Shown: positions 8,283-16,038 of the stretch, in pieces
Numbering within the stretch: position 1 is the stretch's first letter
Layout of the letters: each line of letters starts with the position of its first letter
Assembly: GCA_963665555.2 (NCBI GenBank)
Contig: OY762308.1
Span: 992,001 to 1,056,000 of the forward strand
Length of the DNA stretch: 64,000 bases
Reading direction: 5' to 3'
From: CAXXXW01 sp963665555
Lineage (GTDB): Bacteria; Pseudomonadota; Alphaproteobacteria; Thalassobaculales; Thalassobaculaceae
Translations under genes and position numbers: made by a program
The notes under the pieces: model-generated
Database searches by the model: none
Told to the model about the DNA's origin: nothing
Seen by the model: the letters and a program-made list of their open reading frames with translations, nothing else

Positions 8283-9803
8283 TTGCCCTATTCCGCCTCC
8301 GCCTGGGCCGACCGGAGCGCGCGCCGCGTCGGCGTGCTCGACATCGGCTCCAACTCCGTCCGCCTCGTCGTGTTCACCGGCGACCGGCGCGCGCCCTTCC
8401 CGATCTTCAACGAGCGCGCGCTGTGCGGCCTCGGCGCGGACCTGCGCGAGACCGGCCGGCTGTCGGAAACCGGCCGCGCCTCGGCCATCGACAACATCGC
8501 CCGCTTCGTCGAGATCGCGCGGGAGATGCGGCTGGAGCGGCTGGAGGCGCTGGCGACCGCGGCCGTGCGGGAGGCCGCGAACGGCCCCGCCTTCGCCGCC
8601 GACCTGGAGCGCCGCTTCGGGCTTCCGGTCCGCGTGCTGACGGGCGACGAGGAGGCGCGGCTGTCGGCGCTGGGCGTGGCGAGCGCGTTTCCCGGCGCCG
8701 ACGGCGTGGTGGGCGACCTCGGCGGCGGCAGCCTCGAACTCGTGGACCTCGCCGGCGGGACGCCGGCCCGCTTCGCGACGCTGCCGCTCGGCCCGCTGCG
8801 CCTCGGCGAGCCGGCCGGGCGCGGCCGCAAGCCGTTGCGCCGGCGCGTGGACGCGCATCTGGAGTCTCTGGACTGGCTGGACCGGCTGGCCGGCCGCCCG
8901 CTCTACGCCGTGGGGGGCAGCTGGCGCGGCCTGGCGCGGGCGCACATGGCCGACCGCGGCTATCCGCTGCGGATCATCCACGGCTACACGATCGGGGCCG
9001 GCGACGCCATCGACTTCCTGAAGGGCGTGTCCCGGCGCGCGGAGGGGCTGGGTCCGGCCTTCGAGGGGTCGCGGCGCCGCGCGGGCACGTTGGCGATGTC
9101 GGCGCTGGCGCTGTGGCGGCTGCTCCGGCTGGGCGGCGCGGAGAGCGTCGTGTTCTCGGCCTTCGGCCTGCGCGAGGGCTGCCTGTACGACCGCCTGGCG
9201 GAGGAGGAGAGGCGGCGCGACCCGCTGCTTTCGGGCTTCCCCGACGTGGTGCGCCCGTTCGGCCGCTTCCCGCTCGACGAGGGCGAACTGGAGCGCTGGA
9301 TCGCGGCCTTCCTTGCCGAACCGCCGCCCGAAAGGCTGCTCACCGCGATCTGCATGTTGGCGGACACGGCCTGGGCCGAGCATCCGGGCTACCGGGGCGA
9401 ACACGCCTTCCACAAGGTCCTGCGCCTGCCGCTGGTGGGGATCGGGCACGAGGACCGGGTGTTCGCCGCGCTGGCGATCCTGGCGCGCTACAACGGCCGG
9501 ATCGACCATCCGGCGGCGGCGGAGGTCTCGGCGCTGATCCCCGAGGCGCGGCGCGCGCGGGCGCTCGCCATCGGCCGCGCGCTGCGGTTCGGCTTCGCCT
9601 TCTGCGGCGGCGTCGCGCGGCTGCTGCGGCGGACCGAGGTGTCGCGGGCCGGGGGGCGGGTGACGGTCCGCCATCCGCCCGACATGGCGGCCGCGCTCGG
9701 CGACACCGTGGCGCGCCGCGTCGCGGAGCTTTCGGAGGCGCTGGGCGCGGAGGTGGCGCTGGAGCCGTCGGCCGGAGACCCGGCGGCGCGGGTCACAGCC
9801 TGA
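8283..9803 (+). CDS. ppx: Exopolyphosphatase / guanosine pentaphosphatase (Ppx/GppA)
   Basis: A 506-residue ASKHA-fold phosphatase that degrades polyphosphate or pppGpp. It shows the two phosphate-loop motifs: LDIGSNSVRLVVF near residues 19-31 and VVGDLGGGSLEL near 142-153. The catalytic Glu is expected in ATAAVREAAN. A C-terminal HD-like region is suggested by EHPGYRGEHAFHKVLRLPL and AILARYNGRIDHP. The start is a TTG with a GGGAG site nine bases before it; no better start is in frame. It follows ppk closely. Its 3' end overlaps the convergent rnd gene by 11 bases. GppA versus Ppx preference cannot be told from sequence. Confidence 0.92.
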   Translation: MPYSASAWADRSARRVGVLDIGSNSVRLVVFTGDRRAPFPIFNERALCGLGADLRETGRLSETGRASAIDNIARFVEIAREMRLERLEALATAAVREAANGPAFAADLERRFGLPVRVLTGDEEARLSALGVASAFPGADGVVGDLGGGSLELVDLAGGTPARFATLPLGPLRLGEPAGRGRKPLRRRVDAHLESLDWLDRLAGRPLYAVGGSWRGLARAHMADRGYPLRIIHGYTIGAGDAIDFLKGVSRRAEGLGPAFEGSRRRAGTLAMSALALWRLLRLGGAESVVFSAFGLREGCLYDRLAEEERRRDPLLSGFPDVVRPFGRFPLDEGELERWIAAFLAEPPPERLLTAICMLADTAWAEHPGYRGEHAFHKVLRLPLVGIGHEDRVFAALAILARYNGRIDHPAAAEVSALIPEARRARALAIGRALRFGFAFCGGVARLLRRTEVSRAGGRVTVRHPPDMAAALGDTVARRVAELSEALGAEVALEPSAGDPAARVTA

Positions 9804-10941
9804 CCAGCTCCACCTCGCCGTCCCTCGCCGAAAGCGCCAGTTCGCCGCGCTTCAGCGCCAGCGCGTCGTCGCCGAAAATCCCGCGCCGCCAGCCCCTGAG
9901 GGCCGGCGTGTCGGCCTCGTCGTCGCGCGCGATGGCGTCGAGGTCCTCGGCGCTGGCGATCAGCTTGCGCGCCACGTCGTGCTTCTCCGACTTCAGCTTG
10001 AGCAGGACGCGCAGCAACTCGACGATGGCGGGGGCCGGCTCGCCGGCGCGCGGGTCCTTCTCCGGGCGGGGCAGGGCGTCCTCGGGCAGGTCCCGCGCCC
10101 GGGCCACCGCCGCCAGCAGCGTCTCGCCGGCGCGCCCGGACGCGAATTTCTCGGTGATGTTGCGGACCTTGGCGAGGTCCCTGGGCGTTTTGGGCGCGCG
10201 GGCGGCGATGTCGAGCAGCACGTCGTCGCGCAGGAGCCAGCCCCTGGGGATGTCGCGGCGCCGGGCCTCGGCCTCGCGCCAGGCGGCGAGTTCGCGCGCC
10301 ATCGCCAGGAACCGGGGCTTGCCGCTCTTCACCTTGAGGCGGCGCCACGCCTCGCCCGGATCGAAGGCGAAGGCGGCCGGGTCGGTCACCGCCCGCGCCT
10401 CCTCCTCCAGCCAGCTTTCGCGCCCGGTCGCCCCGAGCCGCTCCGAAAGGCGCTCGTACACCGCCCGCAAATGCGTCACGTCGGAGAGCGCGTAGCCGAT
10501 CTGCTCCTCCGAAAGCGGCCGGCGCGCCCAGTCGGTGAAGCGCGAGGTCTTGTCGATGCGCGCGCCGGTCAGCCTGCGGACCAGCTTGTCGTAGCTCACG
10601 GCGTCGCCGTAGCCGCACACCATGGCGCCGACCTGCGTGTCGAAGACCGGCGCCGGGACCCGTCCGGCGAGGTTGTGGAAAATCTCGATGTCCTGGCGGC
10701 AGGCGTGGAAGACCTTGAGCACGCCGGGATCGGCCATCAGGTCGAGCACCGGGCCGAGGTCCATGCCCGGGGCCAGCGCGTCGATCGCCGCCGCTTCCTC
10801 CGCTCCCGCCAGCTGGACGAGGCAGAGCCTGGGGTAGTAGGTCCGCTCGCGCATGAACTCGGTATCGACGCAGACGAAGCGCTCGGCGGCCAGGCGGCGG
10901 CAGAACGCGGCCGCGGATTCGGAATCGGCGATCGGGACCAT
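9793..10941 (-). CDS. rnd: Ribonuclease D
   Basis: A 382-residue 3'-5' exoribonuclease of the DEDDy family that trims tRNA 3' ends. Motif I is VDTEFMRE (Asp and Glu, about residues 26-28), motif II includes HACRQDIEIFHNL, and motif III is IGYALSDVTHL with the catalytic Tyr and Asp. An HRDC region follows (KPRFLAMARELAAWREAEARR), then a second helical domain. The length fits RNase D. The ATG start at 10941 is close to the window's divergent lipoprotein gene (155 bases between). The 3' end overlaps ppx on the opposite strand. Confidence 0.94.
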   Translation of the reverse strand: MVPIADSESAAAFCRRLAAERFVCVDTEFMRERTYYPRLCLVQLAGAEEAAAIDALAPGMDLGPVLDLMADPGVLKVFHACRQDIEIFHNLAGRVPAPVFDTQVGAMVCGYGDAVSYDKLVRRLTGARIDKTSRFTDWARRPLSEEQIGYALSDVTHLRAVYERLSERLGATGRESWLEEEARAVTDPAAFAFDPGEAWRRLKVKSGKPRFLAMARELAAWREAEARRRDIPRGWLLRDDVLLDIAARAPKTPRDLAKVRNITEKFASGRAGETLLAAVARARDLPEDALPRPEKDPRAGEPAPAIVELLRVLLKLKSEKHDVARKLIASAEDLDAIARDDEADTPALRGWRRGIFGDDALALKRGELALSARDGEVELVRL

Positions 10942-11030
10942 GGCGCGCCCTATACACCGATTCGCGCGCCCGCGGAAACCGGCCGAATCGCGCGCGCGGG
11001 GGCGAATCGGGCGGAGATGTGGAAAACCGC

Positions 11031-11059
11031 TTGCGGCCGCCTCGCAGGGGGCGTAAACT
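11031..11059 (+). promoter_or_regulatory. Candidate sigma-70 promoter for the lipoprotein gene
   Basis: TTGCGG at 11031-11036 and TAAACT at 11054-11059 are separated by 17 bases, the ideal spacing, and lie 38 bases upstream of the ATG at 11097. A promoter is expected in this divergent gap. Each box matches the consensus at four of six positions. Confidence 0.4.
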
Positions 11060-11096
11060 CGCGTCGATACCGGTTTGATTTATCGGGAAAGCGGCC

Positions 11097-11864
11097 ATGA
11101 AACGCCTTCTCCTCGCGGGAGCGCTGTCCCTGACCGTCGCGGGCTGCCTTCCGGCGGTTCCCTTTCCGATAATCGCCGCCTCCAGCGGCGTGTCCGGCCT
11201 GTCGTGGCTGACGACCGGGAAAACGACCACCGACCATGTGATTTCCTCGACGATGGCGGAGGACTGCGCGCTGCACCGCGCGATCCTCGGCGAGGAGGTT
11301 TGCCGGCCCCACGGCCCGGAAGGTTCGCCCATCGCCTACACGGTGGCGTTCCACGAGGAATACGCCGACGAATCCCTTTACGACGGCCGGCTCCCGGCGC
11401 CGGAACCGGCGTCCGAAACGGCTTCCGCGCCCGCGGACCGGGCCGGGCCGGCGGCCGCGCCGCTGCCCCCGGTCGTGGAGATCGCCGCGCTCGACGCGCC
11501 GGCGCCCGTCCCCGCGCCCCCGGCCGCGCGGCCCGCGCCCCTGCCGCCGGCGGTCGAGCGGGCGGGGCTGCCGCGCCTTGCCGCCCGGACGGAAACCGCG
11601 CCCGCGCCGCGCCCGGCGCCCCGGCCGGCATTCGCCGACATCTCCGCGCCGCTCTCGGTCGGGCGCGTGCCCCTGCCGCGCCTCGGCGCCGAGGCCGAGG
11701 CCGATACCGCCCTCGATCCGCTGTCGGTCGAGCGGGCGCCGCTGCCGCGCCCGCGCGCCGGGGCGGAAGCCGCTGCCGCGCCGCTGTCGGTCGGGCGCGT
11801 GCCGCTGCCCAGGCTGTCCCAGGCCCGGATCGCCGCGATCCCGTCGCCCCGGCCGACTTCGTAG
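11097..11864 (+). CDS. Proline/alanine-rich lipoprotein with internal repeats, function unknown
   Basis: A 255-residue predicted lipoprotein. The signal peptide (MKRLLLAGALSLTVAGC) ends in a lipobox VAGC with the lipidated Cys at 17. Residues about 20-100 are a compact conserved-looking part (SGLSWLTTGKTTTDHVISS, then EDCALHRAILGEEVC). The rest is low-complexity Pro/Ala sequence of the kind that spans the periplasm. Three copies of a 12-residue unit of the form PLSV-x-R-x-PLPR-x lie at residues 185-196, 208-219 and 229-240. I do not recognise a named family. Expression with EipB, 27 bases downstream, suggests an envelope role. The start has a weak Shine-Dalgarno (GGGAAAG). Confidence 0.8.
   Translation: MKRLLLAGALSLTVAGCLPAVPFPIIAASSGVSGLSWLTTGKTTTDHVISSTMAEDCALHRAILGEEVCRPHGPEGSPIAYTVAFHEEYADESLYDGRLPAPEPASETASAPADRAGPAAAPLPPVVEIAALDAPAPVPAPPAARPAPLPPAVERAGLPRLAARTETAPAPRPAPRPAFADISAPLSVGRVPLPRLGAEAEADTALDPLSVERAPLPRPRAGAEAAAAPLSVGRVPLPRLSQARIAAIPSPRPTS
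11649..11816 (+). repeat. Three in-frame copies of a 36-base coding repeat
   Basis: Copies begin at 11649, 11718 and 11781, each encoding a PLSV[GE]R[VA]PLPR[LP] unit. The first and third copies encode the same 12 residues. Their spacing is 69 and 63 bases, always in frame. A more degenerate copy (VERAGLPRL) is visible further upstream. Confidence 0.8.
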
Positions 11865-11890
11865 CGCCGCCGCGCCGGGGGAGGGACGGC

Positions 11891-12700
11891 GTGGACCCGC
11901 TTCCCGCGTTCCGGGCGGCGATCCCGGCCGTCGCGCTCGCGGCGGCTTGCTGGAGCGCGCCGGCCCCGGCCGCCGGCGACGGGCCGCTGGCGCCCCACCG
12001 CGCCTTCTACACGATGTCGCTGGCGGGCGCGGTTCCCGGCTCGGAAATCGTCGACATGGAAGGGGCCGCGGCCTTCGAGTGGCGCGAGGATTGCGACGGC
12101 TGGATCGTGGAGCAGCGCATCGTCGCCCGCTACCGCTCGGCGGAACGGCCAGACCACCAGAGCGACAACCGCTACACCGCCTGGGAGAGCAAGGACGGCA
12201 AACGGCTCCGCTTCTTCTCGCTCGACAAGGGGTCCGGCGCGCCCGACGCGAAGACCCGCGGCGTCGCCACGCGCCCCGACGGCGCCGCGGGCGTCGCGCG
12301 TTTCGCCGAGCCGGAGGCGGAGGAGTTCGCCCTGCCGGCGGACGCGCTGTTCCCGTCGGCGCACACCTTCGCCCTGCTGGAGCGGGCGCGCGCCGGCGCG
12401 CGGTTCTTCGCGGCGCCCCTGTTCGACGGCGGCGAACTCGAGGGCGCGGCGCCCGTCACCGCCGCCATCGGCCTTCCCAGGCCGGGCAAGCCGGAGGGCG
12501 GGCCGCTGCTGTCCGTCCGCTACTGGCCGATCCGGATGGCGTTCTTCGGCTACGGCGACCGGGGCAGCGGGCCGGAATACGAGATTTCCGCCGACCTGCA
12601 CGAAAACGCCGTCGCGTCGGCGCTGACGATCGATTACGGCGAGTTCAGCGTCGCCATGGCGCTGGAGCGGATCGAGGCCGTCGAGCCGCCGTCCTGTTGA
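11891..12700 (+). CDS. eipB: EipB family cell-envelope protein (DUF1849)
   Basis: A 269-residue exported protein with a signal peptide (AIPAVALAAACWSAPAPAA). The mature part begins LAPHRAFYTMSLAGA and contains WREDCDGWIVEQR, YTAWESKDGKRLRFF, the SAHTF segment and a WPIRMAFFGYGD strand, all typical of DUF1849. EipB is a periplasmic beta-spiral protein needed for envelope integrity in Brucella. In the family a disulfide joins an internal Cys and one near the C-terminus; here C68 and the final residue C269 could form it. The start is a GTG at 11891 behind GGGGGAGGGA. It is convergent with dinB. Confidence 0.87.
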   Translation: MDPLPAFRAAIPAVALAAACWSAPAPAAGDGPLAPHRAFYTMSLAGAVPGSEIVDMEGAAAFEWREDCDGWIVEQRIVARYRSAERPDHQSDNRYTAWESKDGKRLRFFSLDKGSGAPDAKTRGVATRPDGAAGVARFAEPEAEEFALPADALFPSAHTFALLERARAGARFFAAPLFDGGELEGAAPVTAAIGLPRPGKPEGGPLLSVRYWPIRMAFFGYGDRGSGPEYEISADLHENAVASALTIDYGEFSVAMALERIEAVEPPSC

Positions 12701-12712
12701 CCGCCGCGCGCC

Positions 12713-14038
12713 TCAGTCCGGCTCCGCCGGCGCGCGCGACGGGCTTTGCGGGCGGACCGTCCGCCCGAAGCCCCGGCCCTTGGCGATGGCGTCGCGGCCC
12801 AGCTTCTCGCGCACCCGATCGACCGCCAGTTCGGCCCGGGCGCGCCGCCGCGCGCCGGGGTCCGCGAGGTCCGGCGGATCGGCGAGGCGGCAATCCTCCA
12901 GGCCCGCCGCGCCGACGCCGAGCAGGCGGAACCGCCGCCCGTCGAGTTCCCGGTCCAGCAGCGGGGCGGACGCCCGGAACAGCGTGTCGGCCAGCTGCGT
13001 CGGCGCGGCCAGCGTGGTCCGGCGGGTGAGCGTGCGGAACTCCGCCGTCTTGAGCTTCAGCGTCACGACGCGCCCGGCGACGGCGCCGCGCTTCAACCGG
13101 CCCGACACCGCCTCGCACAGTTTCCAGAGCACCGGGCGCAGGGATTCGGCGTCGGCGAGGTCGGCGTCGAAGGTGGTTTCGCTGGACACGCTCTTGGCCG
13201 CGCCGTCCGGCTCGACCCGGCGGTCGTCGCGGCCCCGGGAGAACCGGGCCAGCCGCCGGCCGATCGCGCCGTAGCGCCGGACGAGTTCGGTTTCCGCCAC
13301 CGCCCGCAGGTCGCCGATCGTCTCCAGCCCGTCGCGCCGCAGCCGCGCGCGCAGGTTGGCGCCGACGCCCCAGATCGTCGAGACCGGCCGGGGGGCGAGG
13401 AACGCCTCCGCCTCGGCCGCGCCGATAACGCTGAAACCGCGCGGCTTGTCGAGGTCCGAGGCGATCTTGGCGAGGAACTTGTTGTGGCTGAGGCCGATCG
13501 AGGCGGTGACGCCGATCTCCGCCTCGAAACGCGCGACCAGCCGGGCCAGCGTCTCCGCCGCCGGCGCGCGGTGCAGGCGCTCGGTCCCCGACAGGTCGAG
13601 GAACGCCTCGTCGATCGACAGCGGCTCGACCAGCGGCGTGACCTCGCGCATCAGGGCGCGCGCTTGCCGGCCGACGGCGGCGTATTTCGCCATGTCCGGC
13701 CGGATGACCACGGCGCCGGGGCAGGCCCGCAGCGCCTTGAACATCGGCATGGCGGAGCGCACGCCGTGGATGCGCGCGATGTAGCAGGCGGCGGACACGA
13801 CGCCGCGCCGGCCGCCGCCGACGATCACCGGCTTGTCGAGCAGGCCCGGATCGTCCCGCTTCTCGACGCTGGCGTAGAAGGCGTCGCAATCGATATGGGC
13901 GATGGCGAGGCGGCGCAGTTCCGGATGCGCGATCCGGCGCGGCGAGCCGCAGGCGGGGCAGGGACGCGAGGGCGGCCCGTCCTCCCAGGCGAAACAGTCG
14001 CGGCAGAGCGCGGGCGGATCGGGGAGGGGGGCCGTCAT
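12713..14038 (-). CDS. dinB: DNA polymerase IV (Y family)
   Basis: A 441-residue translesion polymerase. An N-terminal Zn-ribbon-like stretch (CRDCFAWEDG...CPACGSPRR) precedes the polymerase proper, a form seen in alphaproteobacterial DinB proteins. The palm begins IAHIDCDAFYASVEKRDDP with the first catalytic Asp, and PLSIDEAFLDLSGTE carries the Asp-Glu pair. The finger VVSAACYIARIHGVRSAMP, the helix-hairpin segment TIWGVGANLRARL and the little-finger domain follow. I see no clear C-terminal clamp-binding motif. The ATG overlaps the ROK stop (ATGA), so the polymerase sits at the tail of a metabolic operon. Confidence 0.94.
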   Translation of the reverse strand: MTAPLPDPPALCRDCFAWEDGPPSRPCPACGSPRRIAHPELRRLAIAHIDCDAFYASVEKRDDPGLLDKPVIVGGGRRGVVSAACYIARIHGVRSAMPMFKALRACPGAVVIRPDMAKYAAVGRQARALMREVTPLVEPLSIDEAFLDLSGTERLHRAPAAETLARLVARFEAEIGVTASIGLSHNKFLAKIASDLDKPRGFSVIGAAEAEAFLAPRPVSTIWGVGANLRARLRRDGLETIGDLRAVAETELVRRYGAIGRRLARFSRGRDDRRVEPDGAAKSVSSETTFDADLADAESLRPVLWKLCEAVSGRLKRGAVAGRVVTLKLKTAEFRTLTRRTTLAAPTQLADTLFRASAPLLDRELDGRRFRLLGVGAAGLEDCRLADPPDLADPGARRRARAELAVDRVREKLGRDAIAKGRGFGRTVRPQSPSRAPAEPD

Positions 14039-14961
14039 TGCCCGTCCTCCCTCGCGTCCGGCCAGAGCCGCGCGGCGCCGCGCACGCCGCTCGAATCGCC
14101 GTGGACCGGCGGGCGCAGCTCGGTCTCCACCGTGTCGGAGAAGATGTGCCGGCCCCAAAGCGCCGGCACGCGCCGGTAAAGGCGGGAGATGTTCGACAGC
14201 CCGCCGCCGAGCACGACGACATCCGGGTCGAGCAGGTTGACGACATGGGCCAGCGCGCGGGCCAGCCGGTCCTCGTAACGCGCGAGCGTCGCCAGCGCCG
14301 CGGGGTCGCCGCCATCGGCGCGCGCGGCGATCTCCTCGGCGTCCAGCGCGACGCCGGCGGCGCGCTCGTGGGCGCGGGCCAGCGCCGGGCCGGACAGGAA
14401 GGTCTCGACGCAGCCGGTCCGCCCGCACCAGCAGCGCGCGCCCGGCCGCTCCCCGTCTTCCGGCCAGGGCAGGGGGTTGTGCCCCCATTCGCCGGCGATG
14501 GCGTTGGCTCCGGCGAGCGGCCGGCCGTCGATGGCGATCCCCGCGCCGACGCCGGTCCCCAGGATCGCGCCGAACACGACCGCGCGGCCGCGCCCGGCGC
14601 CGTCGGCGGCCTCCGAGACGGCGAAGCAGTTCGCGTCGTTCTCCACTCGCGCCGGCCGGCCCAGCGCCGCCTCGATGTCGCGCTGGAGCGGCTTGCCGAT
14701 CAGCCATGTCGAATTGGCGTTCTTGACCAGCCCGGTTTTCCGCGAGATCGCGCCCGGAATGCCGATCCCGACGGGCGCCGGGCCGCCCGCCGCGCGCCCG
14801 GCCTCGCCGGCCAGGCCGGCGATCGCCTCGACCGTCGCGGGATAGGAGCCGCGCGGGGCCGCGATCCGGCGGCGCCACGCCTCGCGGCCCCGGCCGTCGA
14901 GCACGACGCCCTCGATCTTCGTGCCGCCCAGGTCGATGCCGATCCGGTTCCGCCCCGCCAT
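14035..14961 (-). CDS. ROK family sugar kinase (fructokinase/NagK-like)
   Basis: A 308-residue ROK kinase. The N-terminal phosphate loop IGIDLGGTKIEG, the VENDANCFAVSE catalytic segment (Asp in END), the GTGVGAGI loop, and the GEWGHNPLP-x-CWCGRTGCVETFLSG zinc-binding site (one His, three Cys) are all present. ROK members phosphorylate hexoses such as fructose, glucose or N-acetylglucosamine; some are repressors, but no helix-turn-helix is present here. Best match by motif is Mak/NagK. It lies between the hydroxyacid dehydrogenase and dinB; the ATG start is 24 bases from the upstream gene's stop. Substrate not determined. Confidence 0.9.
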   Translation of the reverse strand: MAGRNRIGIDLGGTKIEGVVLDGRGREAWRRRIAAPRGSYPATVEAIAGLAGEAGRAAGGPAPVGIGIPGAISRKTGLVKNANSTWLIGKPLQRDIEAALGRPARVENDANCFAVSEAADGAGRGRAVVFGAILGTGVGAGIAIDGRPLAGANAIAGEWGHNPLPWPEDGERPGARCWCGRTGCVETFLSGPALARAHERAAGVALDAEEIAARADGGDPAALATLARYEDRLARALAHVVNLLDPDVVVLGGGLSNISRLYRRVPALWGRHIFSDTVETELRPPVHGDSSGVRGAARLWPDAREDGQ

Positions 14962-14985
14962 GGCCCCGCGCCCTCGCGCCGCCGC

Positions 14986-16038
14986 TCAGTACCCCCGGTC
15001 CCAGTCTATGGCGTTCGCCAGCGGTTCGCCCGCGACATAGCGGCGGAGGTTCTCGACGAAGAGGTCGTTGCCGCCGTGGGTGTTCACATCGGAGGCGGCG
15101 GAGATGTGCGGCGTGACCAGCACGCGCGGGTCGGACCACAGCCGGGGGTCCGGCGGGCGCTCGAACTCGCCGACATAGACATCCAGCGCCGCGCCGCGCA
15201 GCCGGCCCGACGCCAGCGCCTCGACCAGCGCCTCCTCGTCCACGATCTCGCCGCGCGCGATGTTCAGCAGCACCGCGCCCTCCTTCATGGCCGCGAACGC
15301 CTCGCGGCCGATGAGCTTTTCGGTCTCCGGCGTCCACTGGCAACAGACGGCGACGTAGTCCGCCTCGGCCAAAAGATCGAGCAGGCCGTCCGCGCCCCGG
15401 ATTTCCACGAAGCCGTCCGTCGCCGCGGCCGGGTTCCGCCGCGTGCCGACGACGCGCATTCCCACCCTCGCGCAGAGCCGCCCGGCCTCGCGCCCGATCC
15501 CGCCGGCGCCGACGATGCAGAGCGTCTTGCCCGCGATCTGCCGGGGCCCGTAGGCGGCGGCCCGCATCGCCCCCTCTTCCCGGTCCGCCGCCGCCGCGCC
15601 CAGCCCCTTGGCGAAGTACAGGACGCCGGCCAGCAGGTACTCCGCGATGGGGATGTTGTGGGCGCGGCCGCGCGAGGAGGTGACGAGCACATCGGAGCGC
15701 CACAGGTCGCCGCGCATCATGTTCGAGGCGCCGGCGGGCCGCTGGTGGACCCATTTCAGCCGCGGCGCCCGCGCGCGGATGTCGAGCGGGAAGGGGAAGC
15801 CGACCAGCGCGATCTCGGCCCGGGCCAGCAGCGCGTCCCGCTCCGCCCGCGCGCCGTCGCCTTCGTCGCCGGAGCCGGCCGGCAGGTAGCGCCGCGTCGC
15901 GAAACCGGGCCAGGTGGCGCGGATTTCGCCGTCGAACCGCCCCGCCGCCACCTCCAGCTCGAACCCCGGCGCGACGGCGCGGATTTGCGCTTGCAGCGCC
16001 CCGGAGAGCGGGACCAGGGAGAGGATGGAAGGCTTCAC
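14986..16038 (-). CDS. D-2-hydroxyacid dehydrogenase family protein
   Basis: A 350-residue NAD-dependent dehydrogenase. The Rossmann motif is GKTLCIVGAGGIGREAGRLC, preceded by AEYLLAGVLYFAKGL. The catalytic Arg lies in LLNIARGEIVDEEALVEAL, the Glu in the following ALDVYVGEFE region and the His in VLVTPHISAAS. These reduce 2-oxoacids to D-2-hydroxyacids or the reverse. The GTG start overlaps the stop of the TPP enzyme gene, so the two are tightly coupled and may act on the same 2-oxoacid. An N-terminal GFELEVAAGRFDGEIRATW part is less conserved. Confidence 0.9.
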   Translation of the reverse strand: MKPSILSLVPLSGALQAQIRAVAPGFELEVAAGRFDGEIRATWPGFATRRYLPAGSGDEGDGARAERDALLARAEIALVGFPFPLDIRARAPRLKWVHQRPAGASNMMRGDLWRSDVLVTSSRGRAHNIPIAEYLLAGVLYFAKGLGAAAADREEGAMRAAAYGPRQIAGKTLCIVGAGGIGREAGRLCARVGMRVVGTRRNPAAATDGFVEIRGADGLLDLLAEADYVAVCCQWTPETEKLIGREAFAAMKEGAVLLNIARGEIVDEEALVEALASGRLRGAALDVYVGEFERPPDPRLWSDPRVLVTPHISAASDVNTHGGNDLFVENLRRYVAGEPLANAIDWDRGY

